Below are positions 26,286-35,450 of a DNA stretch of 64,000 bases, piece by piece. Under the pieces are notes generated by a model. The model saw only the letters and a list, made by a program, of their open reading frames with translations, ran no database searches and was not told where the DNA came from. The number at the start of each line of letters is the position of its first letter. Positions within the stretch are counted from its first letter, which is position 1. Origin of the DNA: Prevotella sp. tc2-28 (GTDB lineage: Bacteria > Bacteroidota > Bacteroidia > Bacteroidales > Bacteroidaceae); assembly GCF_900107705.1 (NCBI RefSeq), contig NZ_FNRE01000010.1, positions 1 through 64,000 on the forward strand, given 5' to 3'. Made by a program: the position numbers and the translations under genes.

Positions 26286-28739
26286 ATGAAAAGAGTACAA
26301 AAGGGGGTAATCCCACAAGGTGATGAAAAGACTACCACCAATCAGAATGTCGAACAGATAGAACATGATAAGCGAAAAGCAGCATATGCCCTGAATTTGT
26401 GTACTGTTTCAGTATCTCAAATCATAGATTATGAAGATCTTAACATCCTGGAACAAGAGTATGAGATGATTCTCAATAATCTTAATCTTGAAAACTTTCC
26501 AAAGGATAAGCCTCTTTTACATATTCTAAAGCAAATATTGGATACAGTATCATTTTTCAGAATATACGAAGGGGATAAGCGGATGTTGGACAAAAAGTAT
26601 CAACAAAAAATGAAAAATGCAATATGGAGTGCTATTCCGCCGTTTACCTTTGTGGCTGGTGGAAACCCTTATGCTCTTGCAATATCTGCTATTGCTGCTG
26701 TTGGGATGGGATATATGAATTATCGCAAGGAAAAAGCAAAAATATCATCTGAGAAAGAGGAGGACGAATGGAAACTGCAACGATCAGCTATTGAACAATT
26801 CCACGGATTGAGAAGGGAATTGTTTGATACAGCATGGAGACTGTCAGAAAAATATGGGTTCAATGATGAATATAGATTGACCGAAAAACAGATTTCTGCA
26901 TATAACAGCATCCTAATGGATGAAAAACCGCTTAGGAAATACGAAAGGCTGAATGCAATAAAGGATTTCTTTGTAGCATATCCTCCATTTTGGTATTATT
27001 TCGGAAATGCTGCACTCAATGTGGCAAAAAAGTATGGAAAATCTATTTATTATAACTCCATAGATAATTCGGAAAATCAGCCAAACTATTTTGACCTTGC
27101 AGAACAACATTTCAAAAAGTATCTTGAATATGATCATTCATTATTGAGAACAAATTATATACGTTCTTCATGTTGTCTTGAATATGCAGCACTATTGTTA
27201 GAGAGAAATGATGACACATCACATGACAAAGTAAAACAATTAATTCTAGATGCAGAGAAATATGCACCTGACGCTCTTGATGCATTACAAATATGCGCAA
27301 TGTATAGTCTTAGGAATAATGATATAGATGTAGCGCAGAGGCTTTTGAGAAAATTAGTCGTGGAAGGATTTAATACTACAACTAATGCGCAATTACTGAG
27401 CTACATATATCTTAATACGGCTTACTATAATAAAAAGCTTTATAACAAAAAGACAGCAGAATATATAAAATTGGTACAATTTACTGATGGTAGTGCGCTT
27501 ATCCCCTGGGCAGAAGATGTTAGCATGTTGAATAAAAAGGGTGTTAACATCAAATTAAAGGAATTCCTAGACAAGCAAAAGGTACGCATACAAAACATGC
27601 TTAATGCGGTAGTTGACAAGATAATTGAGAGCTGTGCGATTGATTACAATAAATTATTGTTCCTGCCTCTTGATGATTCTAACATTGGAGACAACTCATT
27701 TTACACAGACTCAGAAACAAGTATAAATCAAAGAATAAAGAGGATTTCTGCTATTGGCAAAAATCAGATAGAAGTTTTTTCAAGTCACTTAAAACACAAT
27801 AATATCGCTTTTGTCCTCAACAATCAGCTTAATGAACTATTCTGGTTATTATCGTCGTTTGTTTCTAAAGTTTTTAAAACAGACATTGACGAGATATGTA
27901 AACCATACTTGTTTTACTATTATTTTGAGTCAAGTGAGAACCAGAAGACAATTAGTGGGCTTATGGAAAAAGTTAAAAATGATACCTTCGATGAAAAAGA
28001 CGGTATATCCTTGACAAAAAATTCATTTACTTCTATCATGAATGAATATACCAATGAATTCAAGAAGAATAATATCGACGAGATTTTTAAACGTGAATCT
28101 TTTAACGAATTAATATCGATAGAAAGTGAACTCATTGATTTCTGCAACACCCACAACTATCCCACTCCAGAAAAACTATGTGAGAATGATGTCGACAAAA
28201 CATTTAAAGAGAATAGGAGACAGTTCGTAAATGTACTTAATTATTTTAGTGGAGCAAATGATTTCAAAAAAAATGAAGAAACAGAATCAAAACTTAGAAA
28301 TGAAATAGAATGTTTTATTAAGAGCAATAAACTATTTAAAGATAATGCCATCGACCCTCAAAAATTTGAATTTACGACAGATGAAGTAAGCATTCGAAAC
28401 AAAAGAAAGAAATTTCCAGACAACGACTTAGAGTCCGTCAACCAATTAGGCAATATACTTGCCTACTATCATGATAATAGGGATTTGTTGAACCCCTATA
28501 TAGATTTATATTTCTTTAGAGAAGGTTTCCTAAGCGTGGAAGATGGATCTTTGGCAAAAAGAACTCTTGGATTCTTCAATTATAGATTTATAGAATACGA
28601 TCCAGATAAACAACTTATTTATACGAAAAGGAATGGTGTAAAAAAGGACATATATAATTCTAATAAAATAAATATTAGAGAACTGTTCGATCTGATAGTA
28701 AAATTGAGAAATATCTCGACAACTGAAACAAAGAAATGA
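26286..28739 (+). CDS. Large TPR-like protein with an N-terminal hydrophobic segment, function unknown
   Basis: The protein is 817 aa. Residues ~112-146 (WSAIPPFTFVAGGNPYALAIS...) are hydrophobic and Gly/Ala-rich, enough for a membrane hairpin, followed by a charged helix (NYRKEKAKISSEKEEDEWK). Residues ~245-410 form helical repeats reminiscent of TPRs (YFDLAEQHFKKYLEYD; DIDVAQRLLRKLVVEGFN). The C-terminal half is Lys/Asn/Asp-rich and helical with no recognised motif. No Walker motif is present, so it is not a dynamin or STAND ATPase. Between a predicted nuclease and a nuclease-like membrane protein it may be a scaffold or sensor. Codon use is AT-rich compared with flanking core genes. Confidence 0.65.
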   Translation: MKRVQKGVIPQGDEKTTTNQNVEQIEHDKRKAAYALNLCTVSVSQIIDYEDLNILEQEYEMILNNLNLENFPKDKPLLHILKQILDTVSFFRIYEGDKRMLDKKYQQKMKNAIWSAIPPFTFVAGGNPYALAISAIAAVGMGYMNYRKEKAKISSEKEEDEWKLQRSAIEQFHGLRRELFDTAWRLSEKYGFNDEYRLTEKQISAYNSILMDEKPLRKYERLNAIKDFFVAYPPFWYYFGNAALNVAKKYGKSIYYNSIDNSENQPNYFDLAEQHFKKYLEYDHSLLRTNYIRSSCCLEYAALLLERNDDTSHDKVKQLILDAEKYAPDALDALQICAMYSLRNNDIDVAQRLLRKLVVEGFNTTTNAQLLSYIYLNTAYYNKKLYNKKTAEYIKLVQFTDGSALIPWAEDVSMLNKKGVNIKLKEFLDKQKVRIQNMLNAVVDKIIESCAIDYNKLLFLPLDDSNIGDNSFYTDSETSINQRIKRISAIGKNQIEVFSSHLKHNNIAFVLNNQLNELFWLLSSFVSKVFKTDIDEICKPYLFYYYFESSENQKTISGLMEKVKNDTFDEKDGISLTKNSFTSIMNEYTNEFKKNNIDEIFKRESFNELISIESELIDFCNTHNYPTPEKLCENDVDKTFKENRRQFVNVLNYFSGANDFKKNEETESKLRNEIECFIKSNKLFKDNAIDPQKFEFTTDEVSIRNKRKKFPDNDLESVNQLGNILAYYHDNRDLLNPYIDLYFFREGFLSVEDGSLAKRTLGFFNYRFIEYDPDKQLIYTKRNGVKKDIYNSNKINIRELFDLIVKLRNISTTETKK

Positions 28740-28765
28740 ATACAATTATATGAAACAATAGCTTT

Positions 28766-29890
28766 ATGGATAATTACTCTGAAAAAGATGATAAAACGAT
28801 TTCTGGAGGAATGAAGGCATATAATTCCTCTGAGACAACGAGTAATCAGCAGATTTCAAAATATAATACGGGAGCAAATGGAAATACTGGTCATGGATTT
28901 GCCGCAGAAGATGTAAATGCCTCTTATGATCAATTAAAGGGTAAGAAAGTTGAAAAAGTTGGAACTGATAATAAAAAAAATGGGGCAGACCGAATAGTTA
29001 ATGGAAAGCAAATTCAGTCCAAGTATTGCAAAACCGCCAAAAGAACAGTAGAAGCAGCCTTTGATGCAGATGGAATCTTCAGGTATAAGGTTAAAAATGG
29101 GAAACCAATGAAATTGGAAGTACCTAGAGACCAATATGATCAAGCTGTAGAATTAATGCGTCAAAAGATTCTCGATAATAAAGTTAAAGGCGTTAAGAAT
29201 CCTGATTATGCAACTAAGTTGGTTAAAAAAGGACTGTTAACTTACAAGCAATCACAAAAAGTCGCAAAATCTGGGAATATTTTAAGTATAACTTACGATG
29301 CAGCTACAGAAAGTGTCAATTGTGCTAGTGCTGCTGGCATAACAGCTGCAGTTACTTTCTTTATTGCAAAGAAAGAAGGCATTAGTAATGTTGATGCTAT
29401 AAAATTGGCAGCAAAGAAGGGAGGATGGTCTGCAGTTGAACAAGTTGTCATTGGAACCACAACAAAACAGATTCTTAGGGTAACCACAAGAAACGCTTCA
29501 AAGCAAGTTGTAAGAGCAGGAACCAAAAAGATAGTAGAACATGGGACAAAAAAAACTGTTTCGTCTATGGCAAAGGTAGCTGCTAAGGGTAATGTTGTTA
29601 CTGCTGTCGTTACTACTGTAGTCGTGACAGTACCAGATATTTATAGAGCTACAAGAGGGAAAACGACCTGGAAAGAATGTGGCGAGAAAGCTGCATGTAA
29701 TGCAGGAAGTGTAACAGCAGGAATGGTTGGAGCGACCAAAGGCGCAGCATTGGGTTTGATGTGCGGGCCTGCTGCTCCTGTTGCAGCGCCAGTTTTTGCT
29801 TTGGTAGGAGGGATTGGAGGAGGCATCTTGGGTGATGTTGGCACCAAAAAATTTATTGGTTTATTAAAAAAAATGAGAAAGCAAAAATAA
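28766..29890 (+). CDS. Nuclease-like protein with Gly-rich hydrophobic C-terminus
   Basis: The protein is 374 aa. After a Ser/Asn-rich leader, residues 42-115 contain GHGFAAEDVNASYD, then NGADRIVNGKQIQSKYC. Glu48, Asp75 and Gln84-x-Lys86 follow the spacing of an E-D-(E/Q)xK nuclease core. A basic helical region follows, then a hydrophobic helix (~185-203, ITAAVTFFIAKK), a repeat-like basic stretch, and a Gly/Ala-rich end (~318-362, GMVGATKGAALGLMCGPAA) that looks like glycine zippers able to enter a membrane. I recall similar unnamed proteins in Bacteroides and other genera but no established function. It could be an effector linking membrane and nucleic acid; this is inference. Stop at 29890, 25 bp before the next operator. 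Confidence 0.65.
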   Translation: MDNYSEKDDKTISGGMKAYNSSETTSNQQISKYNTGANGNTGHGFAAEDVNASYDQLKGKKVEKVGTDNKKNGADRIVNGKQIQSKYCKTAKRTVEAAFDADGIFRYKVKNGKPMKLEVPRDQYDQAVELMRQKILDNKVKGVKNPDYATKLVKKGLLTYKQSQKVAKSGNILSITYDAATESVNCASAAGITAAVTFFIAKKEGISNVDAIKLAAKKGGWSAVEQVVIGTTTKQILRVTTRNASKQVVRAGTKKIVEHGTKKTVSSMAKVAAKGNVVTAVVTTVVVTVPDIYRATRGKTTWKECGEKAACNAGSVTAGMVGATKGAALGLMCGPAAPVAAPVFALVGGIGGGILGDVGTKKFIGLLKKMRKQK

Positions 29891-29914
29891 TATCATAGGA
29901 AAAGTTTAATGGGG

Positions 29915-29949
29915 CGGACACAAAATGTCTGCCTCTCTCTTTATCTTTG
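29915..29949 (+). promoter_or_regulatory. Promoter with palindromic operator, island operon 3
   Basis: CGGACA-N5-TGTCTG at 29915-29931 (one mismatch in the right half) and -7 TATCTTTG at 29942-29949. The offset of 27 bp between operator start and -7 box is identical to the copy at 22201, and flanking bases (CTC before, GCA and CCA after the -7) are also shared. Confidence 0.7.
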
Positions 29950-29987
29950 CAGCCATAAAATGAAATGTAACAAATAAGAACATTATT

Positions 29988-30764
29988 ATGGCCAAGAAAG
30001 AAACTATCGATTTGGAAGTCATAAAAGGAATGCATCCTGATTGCTTTAACACTCCTGAGGATATTGCTAACTTAGGGTGTGATTACTGCAATGGAGAAGG
30101 AGTCAATGAGAATTGTGAAATAGGTCGTACTCTTCTTGAAAAAGCAGCAGAAATGGGATATGTGTATGCAATGACAGCTTTGGGTTATTTGTATCACGAT
30201 GATGATTATGAAGGGCATGATGATGAAATTGCTTTTGAGTGGTTTGTGAAAGCTGCCACTAATGGTGAATTGGAAGCTGGTTTTATGGTTGGCGTGTTTT
30301 ACGATAATGGATATTATGTGGAGAAAGATGAGACTATGGCTTTTTATCAGTTCAAGTTGGTAGCCTATAATGGAGTAACTGAAGCACAACATAATGTTGC
30401 TGTTTGTTATGAATATGGCATAGGTGTACCACAGAACTATAGAATTGCAGCACAATGGTATCGATTGGCATATAAACAGGGAAGCAAGGAAGCAATGTGC
30501 AACTTAGGAATGCTATATGCAAGGGGACGTGGTGTGGAAAAAGATGAAAACAAAGGATTTCAATTAATTATGGAATCGGCTAATAGAGGTTATCCGTGGG
30601 CAATGACGATTCTTGGGCACATCTATAAGAACGGTTTAGGTTTAGTTTGTCAAAGAGATCTTGCAAAAGCAATTGAATGGTTTCAGAGAGCAAAAGAGAA
30701 TGGGGAAGATGTTGAAGATGAAATCTCAAATCTTAAGAGCGATTGTCAAAAGAATACAATATAA
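29988..30764 (+). CDS. Sel1-like repeat protein
   Basis: The protein is 258 aa, with no signal peptide. At least five Sel1-like helical repeats of ~36 residues are seen from residue ~25: AAEMGYVYAMTALGYLYHDD, EWFVKAATNGELEAGFMVG, YNGVTEAQHNVAVCYEYGIG, YKQGSKEAMCNLGMLYARG and ANRGYPWAMTILGHIYKNG. Such solenoids bind protein partners; cytoplasmic forms often act as adaptors in signalling or defence loci. It is the first gene after the second operator promoter and is followed by two unknown genes at 12 and 7 bp, forming operon 3. Confidence 0.85.
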   Translation: MAKKETIDLEVIKGMHPDCFNTPEDIANLGCDYCNGEGVNENCEIGRTLLEKAAEMGYVYAMTALGYLYHDDDYEGHDDEIAFEWFVKAATNGELEAGFMVGVFYDNGYYVEKDETMAFYQFKLVAYNGVTEAQHNVAVCYEYGIGVPQNYRIAAQWYRLAYKQGSKEAMCNLGMLYARGRGVEKDENKGFQLIMESANRGYPWAMTILGHIYKNGLGLVCQRDLAKAIEWFQRAKENGEDVEDEISNLKSDCQKNTI

Positions 30765-30776
30765 AAGCAAATGTAG

Positions 30777-31226
30777 ATGACAATGAGTAAATTTCCACAC
30801 TCAAATTATAAGCCGATTAGCCAGTTCTTCTGGCTTCAATTCATTCAGCCTGGGTATGTTCAGGAATTGCCAAGTTCAGCAAATTGGATGAAGCTTTGGA
30901 GATACATCACGCTAGAACTCAAACAGTCTAGCGTCTGGTTCATACCTAATTTCAGTAGCGATGCATTTGTAAAAGTACTAAAAAAAAGATGGTCAAGGGG
31001 TGATCTTGAGAGGATAAGAAAAGGTGACTACCGTTTTTATGCTCTTAATGAGGTTAATATTCTATCGATAACGGCAACTGTCCGATCGGATTGGGAAAAG
31101 GTTAAGAAGGATTGGCTGATTATTAAATGTGACTATGATTTTGCTGAGAAGAATCGAGAGCAGTTACAAAAAATCGCTAAGAATCTAAATACAAGAGTGG
31201 TTATGATTTCTTTATACAATAATTGA
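30777..31226 (+). CDS. Protein of unknown function (149 aa)
   Basis: A small soluble protein rich in Trp (at least seven) with a mixed alpha/beta look: YKPISQFFWLQFIQPGYVQEL near the start and SRGDLERIRKGDYRFYALNEV in the middle. Start at 30777 or the second Met at 30783. No family recognised. It lies 12 bp after the Sel1 gene and 7 bp before the next, so it is expected to be expressed with them under the island operator. Confidence 0.6.
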   Translation: MTMSKFPHSNYKPISQFFWLQFIQPGYVQELPSSANWMKLWRYITLELKQSSVWFIPNFSSDAFVKVLKKRWSRGDLERIRKGDYRFYALNEVNILSITATVRSDWEKVKKDWLIIKCDYDFAEKNREQLQKIAKNLNTRVVMISLYNN

Positions 31227-31233
31227 TTTAGTT

Positions 31234-31935
31234 ATGACAAAAGTAAAAAAAGTAATCAAGAATGATACTCTACCAATACCTACGAATGGAAGGTCTGGTG
31301 TGTATCTTCTGAAAAAGAATGGTGAATGTGCCAAGTATGAATACAAAGAAGTACGGGGCAAAATGAATCCTGATGGGCAATATAGTGTATTGCTAGATGG
31401 GAAAGAGTACCTATTACATGATGGTTTAAGGTTCCCAAAGACTGAATGGAAACAAATAATCTATCATGATATTCTTGATAATGAGGATTATTCTATGTGT
31501 GAAAAGGTATGTAACAAGCAACTAAACAGTAAAGATCTTACTAAGTTTATAAAACATTATTGGGTTTTTCTTAAGGAAAAGGATGACAAGACGTTAGAAA
31601 TAAAAGTAGATAGTAGATTCATACTGGATAAACTCGAATCCAATATGCAAGACCTTTATGCGGGTGAGTTTTGGAGAAGATGGTATAATATGTATATATT
31701 AAAAGGCGAAAACAGACAAAAGATTAAACTTGTTGTTTATGATACCGAATTTGAAATAACAGTTAACAAGCAAGACGTTGAGAAATATTACTTTGCCGCA
31801 AGAATAGTTACGGACAGATTTAATGCATATACTGTTGAGTATAAAGATAGAAAACCAGAACACGAAATAGCATTAATGACTATGCTTGATTTGGTTTTAC
31901 TATCAATAATAAAAGAAAACAACGAATCAAAATAA
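31234..31935 (+). CDS. Protein of unknown function (233 aa), last gene of island operon 3
   Basis: A soluble basic protein. The N-terminal ~65 residues look like a small beta barrel (GVYLLKKNGECAKYEYKEVRG; QYSVLLDGKEYLLHDGLRFP). The remainder is alpha/beta with no known catalytic motif. It ends 60 bp before the ATG of the WYL regulator, which has its own promoter in that gap. No function can be proposed beyond membership of the co-regulated set. Confidence 0.6.
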   Translation: MTKVKKVIKNDTLPIPTNGRSGVYLLKKNGECAKYEYKEVRGKMNPDGQYSVLLDGKEYLLHDGLRFPKTEWKQIIYHDILDNEDYSMCEKVCNKQLNSKDLTKFIKHYWVFLKEKDDKTLEIKVDSRFILDKLESNMQDLYAGEFWRRWYNMYILKGENRQKIKLVVYDTEFEITVNKQDVEKYYFAARIVTDRFNAYTVEYKDRKPEHEIALMTMLDLVLLSIIKENNESK

Positions 31936-31944
31936 AAGGAACGA

Positions 31945-31979
31945 ACATTTTGTAATTTGGAGGATTCTTTCTATATTTG
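31945..31979 (+). promoter_or_regulatory. WYL regulator promoter with a partial operator
   Basis: -33 TTTG (31949-31952), 19-bp spacer, -7 TATATTTG (31972-31979). ACATTTTGT at 31945-31953 equals the core of the reverse complement of the 29915 operator, but only one half-site is recognisable and the offset to the -7 differs by about 3 bp. Autoregulation is plausible, not shown. Confidence 0.55.
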
Positions 31980-31995
31980 CACAAAATTTACCAAT

Positions 31996-32913
31996 ATGTC
32001 GAAACTGAAGAAATGCCTCTATCTGATCAATCTCATGGAGCGAAAGGGGGCGATGACCCTGAAAGAGATAAATGACTGCTATGAGTATTCATCACTTTAT
32101 GAAGGTGACGAGTTCCTGCCTCGTACATTCCTGAGATATAGAGAATACATCGAAGAGACTTTCCCTTGTTATATCGATTTTAATCAACGAACGGGTAAGT
32201 ATGAGTTGCATCGTCATCAGGCTCTTTATGGTGAGGATGATTCGCTTTATGACTATTTGCTGTCAGCCTATCATATCGAGGGAATGACAGAACTGGCATT
32301 GAAACATCGTGATAAGATTATGCTGACAAAAGCACCAACTGGAGTTGAGAATGTCCAGATAATCCTTGAAGCGATTGACAAGAAAAGGGGGATAGAATGT
32401 GACTACTATTCATTTAATAAGAAGACTGTTAAACATCAGTTGTTGATTCCTTACTTTCTGAGGACTTGGGAAAATCGTTGGTATCTTGTAGCAGAACCAG
32501 ACAATCATCATCGTGGTCAATCTGTGTTTGCCTTAGAGAGAATGGACAACATTCGTTTAACAGAAGAGAAGATGATCCCTTCCAAGAAGATTACTGCAGA
32601 AGAGTATTTTGACGGCAGTTTTGGTGTGAATCATTCAGATAATCAGAAACCAGAGAGAATCCTTATTAAGGTATATGGTACACAAGCTGAATATGTAAAA
32701 GCTCTACCTATTCATGAGTCTCAAAAGGAGATAAAGGCGACAGACGAATGGAGTATCTTTGAATATCGGCTAGTTCCTTGTTTTAATTTCTATCAGCAGT
32801 TGCTTTGGCACAGGGAAAAACTGGAGGTGTTGGAGCCTCTTCATGTCAGAGATGAAATGAAGAATACGATAGAGAAGATGTTAGAATATTACAGTACACA
32901 ACGAAAGCCTTAA
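31996..32913 (+). CDS. WYL-domain transcriptional regulator
   Basis: The protein is 305 aa from ATG 31996. The N-terminal ~75 residues are a winged helix (LKKCLYLINLMERKGAMTLKEINDCYE). The central WYL domain starts near residue 130 (GIECDYYSFNKKTVKHQLLIPYFL; ENRWYLVAEP) and a C-terminal WCX-like extension follows (RILIKVYGTQAEYVKALPIHESQ). Size and layout match WYL regulators such as BrxR/CapW, which repress anti-phage loci by binding palindromes and autoregulate. The conserved dyads at 22201 and 29915 are obvious candidate targets. Stand-alone promoter; followed by RhuM after ~190 bp. Confidence 0.85.
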   Translation: MSKLKKCLYLINLMERKGAMTLKEINDCYEYSSLYEGDEFLPRTFLRYREYIEETFPCYIDFNQRTGKYELHRHQALYGEDDSLYDYLLSAYHIEGMTELALKHRDKIMLTKAPTGVENVQIILEAIDKKRGIECDYYSFNKKTVKHQLLIPYFLRTWENRWYLVAEPDNHHRGQSVFALERMDNIRLTEEKMIPSKKITAEEYFDGSFGVNHSDNQKPERILIKVYGTQAEYVKALPIHESQKEIKATDEWSIFEYRLVPCFNFYQQLLWHREKLEVLEPLHVRDEMKNTIEKMLEYYSTQRKP

Positions 32914-33105
32914 CGAAAGTGTCTCGCAGGAGTTCGGTAAAGGCATCTGTGGGGGTGAAAGAAATCTTCCCTGAAAGCAAATTGGCTCCAAGTTACAAGT
33001 ATAGGACTAATTGGATTACATTCTACAAGTGACGAACTGCGATAAAATGCAGAGAGAATAACGATATACGGAATAAAAAGATTAACTTCGCAAGCAAAAC
33101 GAGAA

Positions 33106-34131
33106 ATGGCAAAACGAAGAGAAATAAGAAATAGCACGGCTGAGTTCCTGATCTTTCAGATAGAAGGAAAGGAACAAGGCGTAGAGGTGTACTATAAAGA
33201 CAAGACTGTGTGGTGTACCCAGAAGGCAATGGGGATGTTATTCGACTGTACCTCTGACAATATAAGTGTGCATTTGCAGAACATCTATGATACAGACGAA
33301 CTAAAAAAGGAGGCAACTACCGAGAAAATTTCGGTAGTTCGACGCGAAGGAAACAGGGATGTCAATCGTACACTCCAGTTCTATAACCTTGATGCCGTAA
33401 TCAGCGTGGGCTATCGCGTCAATTCTATCCGGGCAACGCAATTCCGTCAGTGGGCAACAAGTGTGCTTCGTGAATATGCTATTCGTGGTTATGTGCTGGA
33501 CAGGAAACGAATGGAGAACGGAACGTTCTTGGATGAGGACTACTTCGAGCACCTGTTAGCGGAGATTCGTGAGATCCGTCTGTCTGAGCGACGTTTCTAT
33601 CAGAAACTGACGGACATCTATGCAACAGCAATTGATTACAATCGTGATGCGCCAACGACAAGACTCTTCTTCAAGATGATGCAAAATAAGATGCACTATG
33701 CTGTTCATGGACGTACAGCGGCGGAACTAATAGTAGAAAGAGCTGATGCAGAACAAGAGCACATGGGGTTAACGACCTGGGAAAATGCACCTGACGGCAA
33801 AATCGTCAAGACGGATGTGTCGATAGCCAAGAACTACCTAAAAGAGATGGAACTGGCAGACATGGGACAGTTGGTGAATGGTGTTCTTGAACTGGCAGAG
33901 CGTATGGCAAAACGCCATATTCCTATGACAATGGAAGACTGGGCCAAACAGATTGATACTATCTTGTCGGCTGGTGGTAATGAAGTGCTGCAAACAGCAG
34001 GTTCTGTAACAGCTGAAGAAGCTAAGGAACATGCCGAGACTGAATTTGAGAAGTATCGCATCGTACAGGATCGCTTGTTTCAAAGCGACTTTGACAAGTA
34101 TTTGGGTGAATTACCTTTTGAAGGCGAGTAA
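33106..34131 (+). CDS. RhuM-family protein
   Basis: The protein is 341 aa. The whole length matches the RhuM family: FLIFQIEGKEQGVEVYYKDKT, WCTQKAMGMLFDCTSDNISVH, LQFYNLDAVISVGYRVNS, and RATQFRQWATSVLREYAIRGY, followed by the helical C-terminal half with KMMQNKMHYAVHGRTAAELI. RhuM was first named from a Salmonella pathogenicity island; family members are common in mobile and defence islands, with unknown biochemistry. The N-terminal part resembles KilA-N/Bro-type DNA-binding modules. It is the last gene of the accessory island and ends before a strong bidirectional hairpin. Confidence 0.88.
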   Translation: MAKRREIRNSTAEFLIFQIEGKEQGVEVYYKDKTVWCTQKAMGMLFDCTSDNISVHLQNIYDTDELKKEATTEKISVVRREGNRDVNRTLQFYNLDAVISVGYRVNSIRATQFRQWATSVLREYAIRGYVLDRKRMENGTFLDEDYFEHLLAEIREIRLSERRFYQKLTDIYATAIDYNRDAPTTRLFFKMMQNKMHYAVHGRTAAELIVERADAEQEHMGLTTWENAPDGKIVKTDVSIAKNYLKEMELADMGQLVNGVLELAERMAKRHIPMTMEDWAKQIDTILSAGGNEVLQTAGSVTAEEAKEHAETEFEKYRIVQDRLFQSDFDKYLGELPFEGE

Positions 34132-34171
34132 ATCATTGGGGCAATGAACGACGAGCAGGTTTAAAAGAAAA

Positions 34172-34203
34172 AGTGAGCCAACCAAAGGGTGGGCTCACTT
34201 TTC
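34172..34203. terminator. Bidirectional hairpin terminator between RhuM and rubredoxin
   Basis: AGTGAGCCAACC (34172-34183) pairs with GGTGGGCTCACT (34188-34199) with one mismatch and a 4-nt loop. A run is on both sides (AAAAAG before, TTTTC after), so it can serve both convergent genes. Confidence 0.75.
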
Positions 34204-34205
34204 AT

Positions 34206-34367
34206 TTATTCTTCTGGTGAGAATTCGTCTTTTCCTACACCGCAGATGGGGCATACCCAGTCTTCGGGGATGTCTTCAAAGGCTGTTCCGGGAGCGATGC
34301 CGCTGTCGGGGTCGCCTACTTCTGGGTCATACACGTAACCACAGGTGTCGCAAATGTACTTTTTCAT
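34206..34367 (-). CDS. Rubredoxin
   Basis: The protein is 53 aa, exactly rubredoxin length. Iron ligands Cys6/Cys9 ([16 protein letters not shown]) and Cys39/Cys42 ([13 protein letters not shown]). It carries single electrons in anaerobic oxidative-stress pathways (e.g. to rubrerythrin). It lies 4 bp downstream of the GT9 gene on the same strand, hence probably the last gene of the DUF4254-GT9-rubredoxin unit, although that has no metabolic logic I can see. Confidence 0.95.
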   Translation of the reverse strand: MKKYICDTCGYVYDPEVGDPDSGIAPGTAFEDIPEDWVCPICGVGKDEFSPEE

Positions 34368-34371
34368 AAGC

Positions 34372-35436
34372 TTAAGCATTGTTTTTTGTTAGTAATATGT
34401 TGTTTGTTCTCTCAATGATGGTCTCTGGGGCAATGCGGTTCATGCAGGCATAGTCGCCGCGACGACAGGGCTTTTGTCCGAAGATGCTGCACGGACGACA
34501 TTCAAGGTCTATCTGTATAGCGTTTTCGGCGGTTTGTCCCCATCCTAAGAAGCCGGCATATGGATGGGTCGCTCCCCAAATGCTGACAACGGGTGTTCCT
34601 GTCAGCGAGGCCAGGTGCATATTCGAGGAGTCCATGGAAATCATCACGTCCAGATGACTCATCAGGATGAGCTCTTGATGCAGTGAGTCTACGTTTTTAG
34701 ACACATAGGTGCATTGGCTATGCTGCTGGCACCACTCTGTGAAGTATTGCTCTTCCTGCTGACCGCGTCCGAAGAAGAATATGCGGGCTTTGGGGTGTTG
34801 TTGCATGAGTTGTTCTATCACCTGATGCATCAGTCGGGGAGGGTAGACCTTGCCTTCATGGGCAGCAAACGGGGCGATGCCAATCCATTCTTCGAAGTCG
34901 TTCTTCACGTTCATGCCCTTGGGCAGCAGGTTCAGGTTTCCTCCCTCACCATAGGGGAAGATGCTCTTGAACTGGATGTTTACGGGATAGCCCAGTTTCT
35001 TGAAAACTTCAACGTAGTTTTCGAAGGATGTGGGTTGCTGTTCCAGTCGTTTTGAGCGTGTCGATGTGATGCGACGACGCCCGTTTCGGTGCTTGTTGAT
35101 ATGTGCCACCCGGTAGCGGCCGATATTGAATCGAAAGCGCAGATACTCTGAGCGTAGCACGTTGTGCAGGTCGGCAACAGCAGTAAACTGCTTGGCAGCC
35201 AGTCGACGGTAGAGGGCATTCAGTCCTGTGATACCACGATATTCGCGTTTCAGGTCAGCTACCATGAAGTTGACGTTGGGAGCCAGATCCTCAAACAACG
35301 GGCGTGCGAAGGCGCGACTGAGCACCGTGATGCGGACGTGCGGATACTGACGGGCCAGTGAATAGACCACTGGTACCATCATGGCTACGTCGCCCATTGA
35401 CGAGAATCGGATGACGAGTATATGCTCTTTCTTCAT
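34372..35436 (-). CDS. Glycosyltransferase family 9 (heptosyltransferase-like)
   Basis: The protein is 354 aa. N-terminal Rossmann lobe starts [22 protein letters not shown], the GT9/WaaF signature. The C-terminal lobe has the donor site ([31 protein letters not shown]). A Cys-rich C-terminus ([22 protein letters not shown]) is typical of Bacteroidales members. It should transfer a sugar during LPS core synthesis at the cytoplasmic face of the inner membrane; donor and acceptor are unknown. It lies in the same direction as, and ~57 bp after, the DUF4254 gene, a pairing often seen in this order. Confidence 0.92.
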   Translation of the reverse strand: MKKEHILVIRFSSMGDVAMMVPVVYSLARQYPHVRITVLSRAFARPLFEDLAPNVNFMVADLKREYRGITGLNALYRRLAAKQFTAVADLHNVLRSEYLRFRFNIGRYRVAHINKHRNGRRRITSTRSKRLEQQPTSFENYVEVFKKLGYPVNIQFKSIFPYGEGGNLNLLPKGMNVKNDFEEWIGIAPFAAHEGKVYPPRLMHQVIEQLMQQHPKARIFFFGRGQQEEQYFTEWCQQHSQCTYVSKNVDSLHQELILMSHLDVMISMDSSNMHLASLTGTPVVSIWGATHPYAGFLGWGQTAENAIQIDLECRPCSIFGQKPCRRGDYACMNRIAPETIIERTNNILLTKNNA

Positions 35437-35450
35437 GACTCCTTATGTCT

